Assembly (NCBI GenBank): GCA_947462335.1
Contig: OX381717.1
Location: 19,273,166-19,337,165 of the forward strand
Direction: 5' to 3'
Length of the DNA: 64,000 nucleotides
Source of the DNA: Harmothoe impar
Taxonomy: Eukaryota; Annelida; Polychaeta; Phyllodocida; Polynoidae
The first letter of the stretch is position 1, and each line of letters begins with the position of its first letter. The notes beneath the pieces are model-generated. The model was not told the origin of the DNA and did no database searches. It saw nothing but the letters and a program-made list of their open reading frames with translations. Positions 40,201 to 52,200 of the stretch are shown in pieces. Position numbers and translations under genes: made by a program.

Positions 40201-43200
40201 GAAGAAGTAGAAAGGTTTTGTGCTTCGCGACTCAAACCCGATGATCCTATAGTTAAGTTTCTCAACTCGAGGGGATATGACTTGGGCGGTGAAGCTGGAA
40301 TCCAGAGATTTGCCTTGCAACCTTCTCCTTTACAAGGGAAGAGATGGTACTTGCCTGTGCAGATTCAGGGCTGCTCGGGGGAATTTCTGATCGATACTGG
40401 AGCTAGTCACTCCATGATGGGTCACCATTTCTTCAAGAAGCTCGCAGGTCTGTCGACTAACCCTGTGGGGTCTGGGTCGGTCAGAAGTGCTGATGGGTCT
40501 CATATGCGGACACATGGCAGACAGGTGATACCCTTTTGGGTGAATCAACATTCATTTGTTGTTTCAACAACTGTAGCTGAATTGACGGATGAGGGAATCT
40601 TGGGAGTAGATTTTTGTTCTCTGTATGGAGCGGTATTGGATAGTGTGACAGGGGAACTCACTCTTCAGTATCCACAAGAGATGAAGGTCCAGTGTGTACT
40701 CCGCTGGATTTCAGGCGTCTCGTCTGTCTCTCAGACAGTGCGAATTCCTCCCCGCCATGTGTGCAATGTAGTTGTATACTGCCGGGAAATGGAATTCGAC
40801 CGCATGGGGGTGGTGGAACCGAATCAGCAGCATTTGAGTAAGCTGGGGTTGGTTTCCACCAGTGCCTTAGTGCAGAGTTCAAGACGAACAGTAGTACCAG
40901 TCAGTAATATGACTTTTCAGGATGTGTACCTGGAAAAAGGGACGACCTTTGGGGACGTAACATATGCTGACGTGGTAGGAAGAGCTGACTCACCAGAAGT
41001 AGAGTTAGCAGTAAAGAGAGCAGTGGAAATAGGAGCTTTGGATCCATCCGCTATGCCAGTGGTATTGCAAGACACTGGGGAGCAGGATAGGAAGGAAGGA
41101 TATGGATTGCCACTGCATCTTTTACCGTTAGTGACAGATAGCCACTTGGAGACGGAAGAGGACAAACAGAGTCTGGCTCAGCTATTATGCGAGAATGCAG
41201 ACTTGTTCTCCGCTCCAGGGGAGCAATTGGGTAGAACTGACCGAGTAACTCATCGGATAGACACCGGTTCTAGCCCACCATTGCGCTTGCCATACCGGCG
41301 CCTCCCGTTGTCTAAGAAGCAGGCATTGGAGGATGAGGTGGACAAGATGTTAGGGGAAGGGATAATAAGGCCCTCAGATAGTCCATGGGCTAGTCCGGTG
41401 GTAATGGTTACCAAAAAGGATGGCACCTGTCGGTTCTGTATAGATTACAGGAGACTAAATGGGATTACGAGGAAGAATGCCTACCCCTTGCCACGCATTG
41501 ACGAAAGTCTGGATTCCTTGGGAGGTAATCACTGGTTTAGTACCTTAGATCTCCAGTCAGGGTACTGGCAGATTGGGATGCACCCAGAGGATAAGGAAAA
41601 GACAGCATTCACAACCCACAGGGGGTTGTTCGAGTTCAATGTAATGCCATTTGGCTTATGCAATGCTCCGGCTACTTTCGAGAATATGATGGAGACAATG
41701 CTAAGGGGATTGTTGTGGAAAAACTGTCTGGTTTATCTAGACGACATCATAGTTTTCGGGAAAACTCGGGAGGAGTGTCTATCGAATTTGACCATGGTGA
41801 TGGATCGACTGAGATCCTATAACCTGAGACTGAAAGCTAAGAAATGCAAGTTCTTCAGGCAATCAGTGGAATATCTGGGCCAAATAGTCAGTGGCACAGG
41901 TATTTCGGCGGATCCAGGGAAATTGGAGGCAGTAGCTAGTTGGGCAACACCAAAGGACCAGAAAGAAGTGAGGTCATTTTTGGGTTTTTGCTCATACTAC
42001 CGCGATTTCATTCCCGGATTTGCTGAGGTGTCGGCTCCCTTACAGGCGCTAGTAGTAGGAAAAAGGAAAGGAATGTTGAAGCTACCACCGTTTATTTGGA
42101 CGGAATCAGCTGGACAGGCTTTTCAGAAGCTGAAGGAGTTATTCACGGTAACTCCTGTGCTGAGCTATCCTACTGAGGGTGATCAGTTCATCCTGGACAC
42201 CGACGCTAGCAACGATAGCATAGGCGCTGTCTTATCCCAAGTGCAGGAGGGTAGGGAAGTGCCCTTGGCATTTGCTAGCAACAGCTTGAGTAAAACTCAA
42301 CGCAATTATTGCACCACCAAGAGAGAGTTGTTGGCCATAGTAGTATACACAAAGAAATTCCGCCATTATTTGTATGGTGGGAATTTTATTCTACGAACAG
42401 ACCATTCATCCTTGAAATGGCTCCTTAATTTCAAGGAGGCAGATGGGATGATGGGCAGATGGATCTCTGCGTTGTCTGAATTAGGGATAGAGAATACCCA
42501 GATTCAGCATCGGAGCGGAGTGAAGCACGTGAATGCGGATTGTTTGTCTAGGAGACCAATCCGAAGATGTGCAAGAATGGACTGTGAAGACTGTGGCATA
42601 CATAACGCGTTGGTGGCGCCAATAATGAATTTTGATCCGGCCTGGGAAGAGAACTTGGTGTTTTGGTCGGCGGAGTCCATACTTGAAGCTCAGCAGGAGG
42701 ACGATGGTATCAATATGATACGGAATCTGATCCTGGAGAGAGCTGCTCGTCCCGTCAGACCTGCTCTGTCATTAGAATGTGTGGAAGTAAGGAACTTGGT
42801 GGGCCAATGGTCGCAGTTGGTAGTGCGAGACGGCCTATTGTGTAGATGGAAAACTCTGGAGGGCAAAGCCAGAAGAAGGCTACAGATAGTCTTGCCAGCT
42901 TCTCTGAGATGGGAAGTATTCGAGTTTTTCCATGGTCATCAGACTTCCGCTCATTTTGGCAGGAAACGGACTTTGGACAAACTAGCGAGGAGATATTACT
43001 GGCCTGGGATGTCTAAGGACGTAATACGTTGGTTGAGTGAATGCCCGACGTGTTGCCTGGTGAAGCCGGGCCCTGGGAAAGGTAAAACATCTCTCAGACA
43101 AGAACTGTTCGGAGTCAGATTTGCGAGGATAGCCATTGATATAATCACTGGCTTCCAGACAACTCCAAACTCCAACGTGTGCATGATGGTGGTACAAGAC

Positions 43201-46200
43201 TACTATACAAAGTACGTGAGGGTGATCCCAATGAAGGATCACACGGCATTAACTTGCGCACAAGCTTTGGTTGAGGAGTGGGTACTAACATTTGGCGCAC
43301 CTCTCATGTTACATTCAGACCAGGGAAGGGAGTTTGAATCGCGTCTCTTTCAGGGGATGCTGGAAGAATTGGCCATAGTTAAGACACGCACTAATCCGTA
43401 CCGACCGCAGTCGGATGGGATGGTTGAGAGATTCAACCGCACGTTGATTCAAGGGCTGACCACACTGGTTAATTCTAATCAGGATGACTGGGACACGTTT
43501 TCCCAGTATGTGGCTCATGCATACAACGGTACGGTGCATGCTTCAACTGGCTGCACTCCTAACAGCTTGGTATTTGGATCTGAGATCATAATGCCTGCAG
43601 ATTTGGTCTTTGGCAGTGTACTGCGGAGAAAGGATGTCCCATGCCGTGTGGCATTTGCGGAATCTCTGCGTAGAGAATTGCGGGAAGGCTATGCATTGGT
43701 GAGAGGCCATTTGAAGAAAGCGGCCATCCATCAGAAAGTAGGGTATGATACAGGCTTGAGAGAGAGGAAGTATGTAGTTGGACAGAAGGTGGTGAGATTG
43801 AAGCCACCTGTACATGGAAAAATCTCGAAAGGTTGGGATGGGCCATTTGAGGTGACAAAAGTAATATCGGATGTTACTGTGTTGTTGAAGAATGTGAAAG
43901 GCAAGATAGTTGCAGGCCATGTGGATCGCCTGAAGCCTTGGCTAGGTCGCCGGCCCGGCGATGAGAATGAGCCTTTGGTAGAAGTGCCAATGCCCCAACC
44001 CAGGTGGGTGCGTAAGACACAGGTTACGGCACCCCCGCCTACAAAGAAGACTAGAAAAGCAACGCCAGCTAGAAAAGTCGATGGTAGGAAGAAAAAGAAG
44101 AAGTTGGTTACTGAAAATGGGACTAGGGAGGTTCCTACAGTAATTGAGAAGAAGAAACCCCAAGGACCCATACGTAGAAGTGCTCGTATAGCGGGTCGAG
44201 GTGCTGTTACGTAAGAGCGGCGGGGCTGGGTTTGTTTGTTGTGGTTACCCGAAATAGTTCGGGTCTCCAAGGACTTACCCGGTAAACCCCGGAAAGTTGC
44301 GTAACTGGTGCTAATTGTCAAAAACACAACGAGAAATACCGGATTTTATTCTTTAGTCTTTGTGACAGGAATAATGGTGAAATTGACCAGTAGATGGCAT
44401 TGGGGTACCCAACGTTCTGCTTTACTAAAGTTAGTTTTGAATGTTTACATGCTATGGTCTGTGAGTTGGTTTCCCATTTAGTACTTGTCGTGATGGTTTC
44501 GGATTAAAATCCAATCAAACCTAGTCAGTAATTTTTCTAAGGATAGATATGAGGATCCTAGTAAGAAATATTATGTAGAAAGTACGGGTGTAGAACTCGT
44601 TACAACAACATGAGAATGGGACTCATCCGTATTCCGAATTTGTTCGGACAAACCAAAGAAATTTACTTTGACACGTATTTTTTTATAATGTTTGTTTAAA
44701 CAGCGTTCTGAAGGTTCATAAGCTACAAATAATACAGCCGTGACGAACTAAAGAATTGCTATTACTTGAAATGATGTGTAAAATACAATCCGAGAGAACC
44801 CGGCGAAGATTGCAACAACTACGCAGTTTACTCCGCCACCCGGTTTTCTTCGGATAATACCGGATAACTTCTTCGGGAAGGGCTATCCGGTACCCGTGAT
44901 CCTTTGCGCTTGGATGCGCACGCATGCTGGTTTGGCGCGGAAAGCGTCAGTCCTGCACATACCGTTGGAGAGGGTGGATGCGAAGGCACCTCTCTCCGCG
45001 TATGTAAAACACCGGTTAGAACATCTACATGTGAGGGAGAGAGGAGACACTGAAGTGAGGTAGTACAGGAGGACACATTTGTAACAATTTTCCTGATTCT
45101 ACTACTCATTTAAGCTCATTTTTAGAGTGGGCTCCTCTGGGCCGCCCTCTGTGTAGTTATCATGGCGGATAACTATCCGTCGGGGGACTCCCATAGAAGG
45201 AGTCACTCGACGGAAGTTACCCCTCTGTCGCAGGAACAGAGAGAATTGTTAGCTTTGGGGAACCTGGAGTCAACAGCTCCGGTCGAGTATGATCTTCCAA
45301 AACGATTTCGGGATGCAGATTTACCTAAATTTGTGTATCAACCACCGGCTAAGATGAAGAATAGGGGTGTGAGACGCCGAAATCACAGTAATATCTCGGA
45401 GATAAGGAGAACTGAAAAGGTTAAAACCACACAGTATCTCCTAGCTCGGGGAGAACATGTAAGGAAACTGGTAGATATGGGTTTATCAGTGGCGCAGGCT
45501 AGGGGGTTCGTGTCAGGGCCGGGGTTGAAAGGACTCGAGGCCGGGGGATTTCCCTTGTTCCAGGTTGGGAATATTGCGTCACCACCTTCTTCGGGAGTGA
45601 CCCGGACTGACCCGAATATGCCCGGGATACCGGTGCACTCGGTCAGTGACATTCCAGTGGGCGCTCCGTGGGGTGCTATGTCGTATGACCGTGCGGATGG
45701 TTTACATCCGGTGCATGGTAACTTTGTACCCGATTGGAATGCCCCTACACAGTCAACTCCGGAACGTATTCCAAACATGGCAGTAATGCATTTAGCAGCT
45801 AAATTCGAGAAATTTAAGCCGGATGCAGTGATTCCCGGGAGTAGGATATGCAGGGGGGCATACATCCAAGAGTTGGACAAGTTCAACGAGAAGAAATGTA
45901 CTAAACTATTCAGATCTCCTTCCGATAATTCTAAGTCCAGACCCTATGTAGGAGAGGTTACTGGGGAGATAGGGAGCCGAGCTAGGCTACCATCCTACGA
46001 AGATACAGAGAGGGATATGGAGTTCTGGTTAGAGCATACTAGTTCAGGGGCACATCAAGCGTACAAGTTCTGGGATGAGGTTATAAAGCAAAGTATGGGG
46101 ACATACAGGGCTGCCGACCTCTCCAACGAGGATAGAGATCGGTTGAAATGGGCCTGGATGACATTTGTCCCGCCGGGTATGCCTACTTATAAACCTGGTA

Positions 46201-49200
46201 GAGGTTGGAGAATAGGTTCGGGGCAATGCCCATTTAATGAGTGTATGGATAGAAATCCAATAGCTGAGTATTTGGACCTGTACCAGTTCGCACGACATCT
46301 AGTGGAGTTCCACGCGCACTCCAAGATGATGTGGCAGTGCCGGGCCAAGTCTAATCGCTCAGTTAAATGTATGAAAGGTGGTGAACCTTTCAGCACATCT
46401 AGAAAGGGCTGTATGATAAGGCATTTAGTGGATGTACACCATATGAAGGCTGAAACTGCTATGTCCAATCTAGATATTCTCGAGAATAGTCCGGAGGCCT
46501 TAGGACTCACGGACAGAGAAAAGTGTGTAAGGGTACCACAGGGGTTGGCATACACCTTGGTGTTCAACCATAACCCGAGAAGGTTGTGGTTGAATCGAAA
46601 GGCGTGGCCATACTACATTCAGGACTTTCCGGAGAAAGCCTCTGATTATCGTAGTAAAATGGAGTTGGCCACTCCTCCTAAAGGTAGAATGCTGTCTGAA
46701 GGTAAAACTGTGGACCATGGAGTGTACACTCCTGTCTCGGTTACCTTAGGAGAGATGCGGACCACAGGTTCAGAGGAGTCCTCAGCTTCTGCTGGGCTAG
46801 ACTCATCACCTGACGGCCGATCGACCCCAACCAAAAGACGTGCTCCAGGGTCTTCCTGTGGGTTTAGTAGGAACACTACTGAATCCAACAAGGAGGGCTC
46901 TGGCGGATCATTACCGAGGGTTGCTGTTAGCCCAAGGCTAGCCATAGAGGAGAAAATGGTAAATGACCTGTTGGCTTCTCCTGTAGAGGAGGAGGATGAC
47001 TGTGTATTTGTGGGAGAGGAGGTAATACCTCCTACCACAATCTCTGAAGCTAGAGGGAACCCGGGAGTATCAAGGAAGATATTAAAGACAGAAAATACTT
47101 CTACTGATAGTCAAGGGTATGTAACAGGGAAGATAGAGTCAGTAAGTGGGAAAGAGGATTCCAAATCTAAAATGACCTATAGAACGATTGATTTCCAATC
47201 TGAGGGGGATGATTGGGTGGACCAGAAATTCACCCCACCCACAGGCAGGGTTCAATCAAGTAAAACAGAGATGAGGAAGGAACAGGAGATTGGTCGTAGA
47301 CTATCCTCCGTTCCATCACCATCTACCTGTATGGGGGATCTCTCACTAAACTCTCCATCAGCTGGAGTGGGTGAGGAAGATATCTCTTTGGAGTCGGTTC
47401 CTCTGCCTAAGCTGACTGGTGATATTGATCACCCTGAGAATATAAGTATCAGGAATCTTCTGAAAGAACAGTATGTCACTGGACTTAAAAGTTCATTTGA
47501 CACACTGGATCTCGCTTGTCAACTAGCTCTGCAAGGAGCTAGGGCTCAAGCTGAGCAATTGGTAAAGGAAAGTCGTTTGGCCGAATTAGAGAAAGTGGAG
47601 ACTGCTAAAGCAGAACTCCTATCTAAAATGTCCAAAATGACTGAGGAGAATGAAGCCCTCAAAAGACAGTTGGGACAACGAGATGACATGGTAGCAACCT
47701 CAAGCAGAATAGTAGATGATTTGAGATTGAATATTGAAAAATCTCGTATGGAAAGTCAATTTTTAATTGATGATCTCAAAGTCAAGTTGGATCGCAGTAA
47801 GGATATGGTCAGCTCTGCTGAACATAAGCTAACTGCTGCCAGGACTGAAATTAGTCTAAAAACCAAAATTATTCGGAAGTTAGAACACGAAATTGGTGGT
47901 CTAACAGAAGAATTTTCTAGCTATAGAAAGGAAGCTCAGCAGAACGATGACTTCTATGAAGAGTTGGCTGAGTTTTTCGAAGACTGCTATGAGATACCAT
48001 TGTCAAGTTGGTACGATGAGAGTGTGTACAGGGTTGAACGGGGTTCTGCCCCTCTTCCCTTAGGATTTGACGGTGATGCATACGCACAAAGGTTGGGAGC
48101 CGACTCCAGGGCTAGTAAAACCCCTAGGAGTCCTCCACCTCCATCTACAGAAGACGAGGCGCACCAGGCCGACTGCAGTTACGTGGCTGCCACCTCCATG
48201 GCCTGTGGGTCATCGGAGTTGGTTCCTGTGACGTCTGTTCCTAAGACGTCCGTGGCTGTGACGTCTGTTCCTAAGACGTCCGTGGCTGTGACGTCTGTTC
48301 CTAAGACGTCCGTGGCTGTGACGTCTGTTCCTGTGTCACCTGTCTCGGTGACATCTGTTGCTGTGACGTCTACCTCTGTGTCGTCTGATGCTAAGACGAT
48401 GCAGTATACTACAATGGGGGTGGACACAACCGTGTCTTCCTTTGAGACTATGGATACTCCAGCCGGGGTGTCCACTCTAGCGAGGATGGTGGTGAATGAA
48501 CTGCAGGCAGAGTCATATAACTCGACTCCTGTCTCAACACCAATACTCGATACCACCTCTTGTCAGTCACCTTACCAGATAACGGAAAGTGAGACTAGAG
48601 AGGCGGTTCAGATACTGATGGAGCTGAACGATGCAATTGCAGAGGCTGACCTACGGCTGTCTATCCGTGATGCTGAGGCGCTTATGGCTCCTGAAAACGA
48701 ACTTGAACAATCCATGATGGTGGATCCTCCAATGGACCCACCTGTGACGACTGGTTCTATGTCTGGGAACCATCGTCCATCCACCCTGGACATTCCTGTA
48801 TCCATGGCGAGTGTACCTATGGGTACTCAAGTGCATTTTCCTAACCCTGATGCTTTGCAGCTAGGGTCTGGGATGGACATATCCATTGAGATGAGTGACA
48901 ATCGATCTAGTGAATGCATGTCTCCAGTGTCCAGAAATGAAGAACTTTTGCTGAGTGGCGAGTCATAAAAACATTCCCAGTTGCAGCATAGATGGAACCT
49001 CTACCATGTGTCGTCATCAAGGTTGAACTTTTGCAGTAGTGGGGTTATTAATACACCACGGACCGTATGATGCTTTATACCATAAACTATGGGTCACAGG
49101 ATGACTATATATACATATATATTTATAAAAGACTGAGATGACAAGAACAGTGGATCATTATCACCTATTTATGAAAAGACTTTGATATGATCTAGGTTTG

Positions 49201-52200
49201 CAGTTGTCGTCATATAAGAAACTGTTAAAACCATCACCAAAGAGTGTTCTATTTTTGCCATAAGACAGTATTTGTAAAACGGGTTCTGTTTGATTTGATG
49301 ACATGTGCTATAGGTATGATTATTGTATGCCGATTGTGATACTCTGAATTAACCGTCCAATAAGTAAAGGTATGAGGGACTGGATCCTGATGATACCTAC
49401 TGAAAGGTTGCTTGACTGCATTCGTACTATGTGTAGATCTGTGGTAATAACATATCAATGAACCTGATAAACGTAAAATTTATTCAGGTACTAGGAGTGG
49501 AAATTGCGTAAGTTGTTATGGAGATCCGTAGGCTCCCGTTGATTACTTTCAGAAGGAAGGTATCGAGTGAGGAGCCGGATCATTCTATTTTTCAGCTTGC
49601 TGCGTTTTTGATCTTTGAACTAAGTGTGGAGACTAATTCTCCCTAAAACGTTGAGATATGTTGCCATGACACTTGATCTGATTGCTTTCAGTATTCCTAT
49701 ATGGAGAGTGTCACTTGTGTTATTGTGTAGAGTGCGCCGAAAAGGACACCTGGGTGACCATGGTGAATAAGGTTTTAGAGACCTTGATTGGATTGAAAAC
49801 TGCATTTACCGGATCTACGCTATATGTTCATTTATTCCAAAAATATTGACCTTTCAAACCTTACTCTGGCACGTAAAGCGAGTGAGTCTATTCAAATAGA
49901 CGGGTTGGGTCAAGGTTTACTATAAAGTCGACACTTGCCACCTTTTTGTTTTCCAATATGTCTTGTACTAAAAAAATTGGTAACTTTTAAGGAGAAGTGC
50001 TCATATTTGATCTGTATGTATACGATACCTGTTGTAACAAATCGTTTTCGATGAGACATGGTTAGTATGCGATAAATATGTCTTAAAGGTTTTATATATT
50101 TTTTTATGATATATAGTCAAGTTTGTTTTATAGGGCTTGACTGGCTGTGTGGAGTTTATCCTCTTAGTCCCATAAATCATGACTGTTATTGAAGGATGAT
50201 ACTCGATTATTGTGTAACTGGATCCTGATGGTTGATATGATTGACGTTAATATCAAGAAGGATGAATACATATCTATGATACCCAAGAAATATATTAGTG
50301 TTTCTGATAGAAAGAGTTACGCTTGCCTCCACTATGTATGTGTTTGGAGACAATATATTTGTTTTTTTGGGTTGTTTGGAGATAAAATTTGTCATTGTAT
50401 CAAGGTAGTATAATAATACTGCACTTTGTGCTGCTATTTAGACGCTATGATATTGTCTGAAGGGGGGTAGTGTAGTGGGTCGCCGCTGTACTATTTCTAT
50501 GGAACCAGTTGGAGTTATATTTGGTATATGTGTTGTCGTGTATCCAGGCCGCACTCCTGTCTACTGCCGAGTATAAGGTTATATAAGCCCACCTGAGGAA
50601 TGGTGGAGCGCGGCCTGGTTATGTGCATTGAGCCGTGACCGCCACGTGTCACCCGACATATCTCGGGTACGGTGTCGGCTCAGATGCACCGGCGCGTGGT
50701 TACCCGGAGTTCCTCGGGAACTCAAGTGTTTACGAGTAATGGAGAGAATTACATAACGACCAGTACATAAGACCTGGGGTTCTGCTAATCGAGGACCCAG
50801 TCTTGCTGCGCACTTCGGCCAGCTTGGCTGCTCCACAACAGAGCTTCCCCGAACTCTGTTGTACCTTTTAGGCCTAGTCCTGTCGCTGCTTCCACCTTGG
50901 TCACCCTGCGTCTTTCTCTGTTCCACCCTCTGGGGGAACTAGAGGAGATAGACGCACTGGTGCACAACTCCGGGTACAGAACTCCCTCTGGGGGAGTCTG
51001 ATCCAAGTGGAGTTAACCAAGATGGAAGAGAGCCTTGGAACTCGGGAATTATGTACTAGACCGTGAGCGTATACCTCCTGTATGTTCATATGACCACTGG
51101 TGTTCAGAAGCCTATTTGATTATTGCTATCCGTCTGTATGATTACGAGCCGTATGTCAGAATGAATAAAATGTAATTTCTGAACAACCTATTTTTCGAAT
51201 CTGGAGTTTTTCATAGCAGATGTCTATCTTAGAATAGCCAACAGCTACAATATGAAATGAAGCTACCATCATGAACTAGCTTTGGTCAGGGCTCATTTAT
51301 GTAACCCTGGGTATCATTGTTATTTTAGCGATAATATCCCCTTAGTGGATTGCCTTGCACGATCTGTATTGTGTTAATGTCACTCCCAACATTATTTGTA
51401 ATATCTAGATATTGGTCAGTTCATACCTAGGGCAATGGAAATACTGATGATTAGTGTACTTACACTTAAACCAAGGTGGTGGGGCAGAACAATATAGTTC
51501 GCACCTTGGTTATATTCTACTCTGGTTTAAAACAGATGGACAACGGTCATGAAAAGGTATGTAGATTAACCACAGCTTGCTGGTAGGGCGGCTTGGGCTC
51601 ACCAGCAAGCTGTGGTTAATTCTACATACCCCTTCATAACCATAGTCTATCTATCACTTACCAAGAGGGTTAGGGGGGAGATCACTCTGAAGATAGTTTG
51701 GGCGCCAACCGGTCATGGAAGCCAGGTCACTCAGCAAACGGCCAGATCCTGGAAAAAGTAAATTTCATAGTTGGCGTTCAAGCAAAAAACATATCATCGT
51801 TCAAATATTGGAGTTAGGCCAAAAAAGGTTGTTTCAGGTAACATGGCAAGAAAATAAAGGGGCGATTTTTTTAAAATTTAATCTTTTAATCTAAAACATG
51901 AAAGTACTACCCAGCCTCTCCAAAGACCCTAAAATTAACCAAAAAAGGGTAATATTCAATATATCTTCAAAATTGCATAAAGAAATGTGGGATCGGCCCT
52001 GTTTTGAAAGGGTCGGTCTGGTGACCTGTAACAAATCTTTTTTTTGGCATTACATTGGGGTACGGTTATCCTAAGTGAAGATATTCTGTGCAAGATCAAG
52101 CCAATGCCCTTCACCAGAGAGCCATGCGTATACGAAACATTAATACTTTTATAGTACTACCTAATAGAAGATGGGAACATTGTTATCCAGGTACTGTTTC

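Larger units (their letters stand above)
36216..51249 (+). mobile_element. Complete Ty3/Gypsy LTR retrotransposon (15,034 bp)
   Basis: Two 779-bp LTRs enclose gag, pol (protease, reverse transcriptase, RNase H, integrase) and a third ORF. The LTRs begin TGTAG and end CTACA and differ at one base by eye (G at 36427, A at 50682), so the insertion is recent. A primer-binding-site-like TGGTGCCGTGACCACTTT starts two bases after the 5' LTR (36996), and a purine tract GAAGGGGGG (50459-50467) lies just before the 3' LTR. The element is in antisense orientation in gene B intron 12. The five bases flanking TGT..ACA (AATAG and ATATG) do not match; ACAAT occurs on both sides if the borders are shifted by a few bases. 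At 15 kb it is about twice the usual Gypsy size, mainly because of the third ORF and long untranslated regions. Confidence 0.92.

Noticed and set aside
45162..48968. Envelope gene in the Gypsy element
   Set aside because: The position fits, but no signal peptide, membrane anchor or fusion-like region is visible, and Cys/His-finger and coiled-coil features point elsewhere.
50189..50413. 74-codon frame before the 3' LTR
   Set aside because: AT-rich untranslated DNA of the Gypsy element with no recognisable motif.
36211..51254. Clear 5-bp target-site duplication of the Gypsy element
   Set aside because: With borders TGT..ACA the flanks are AATAG and ATATG, which do not match; ACAAT occurs at both sides only if the LTR borders are shifted, so I do not claim it.
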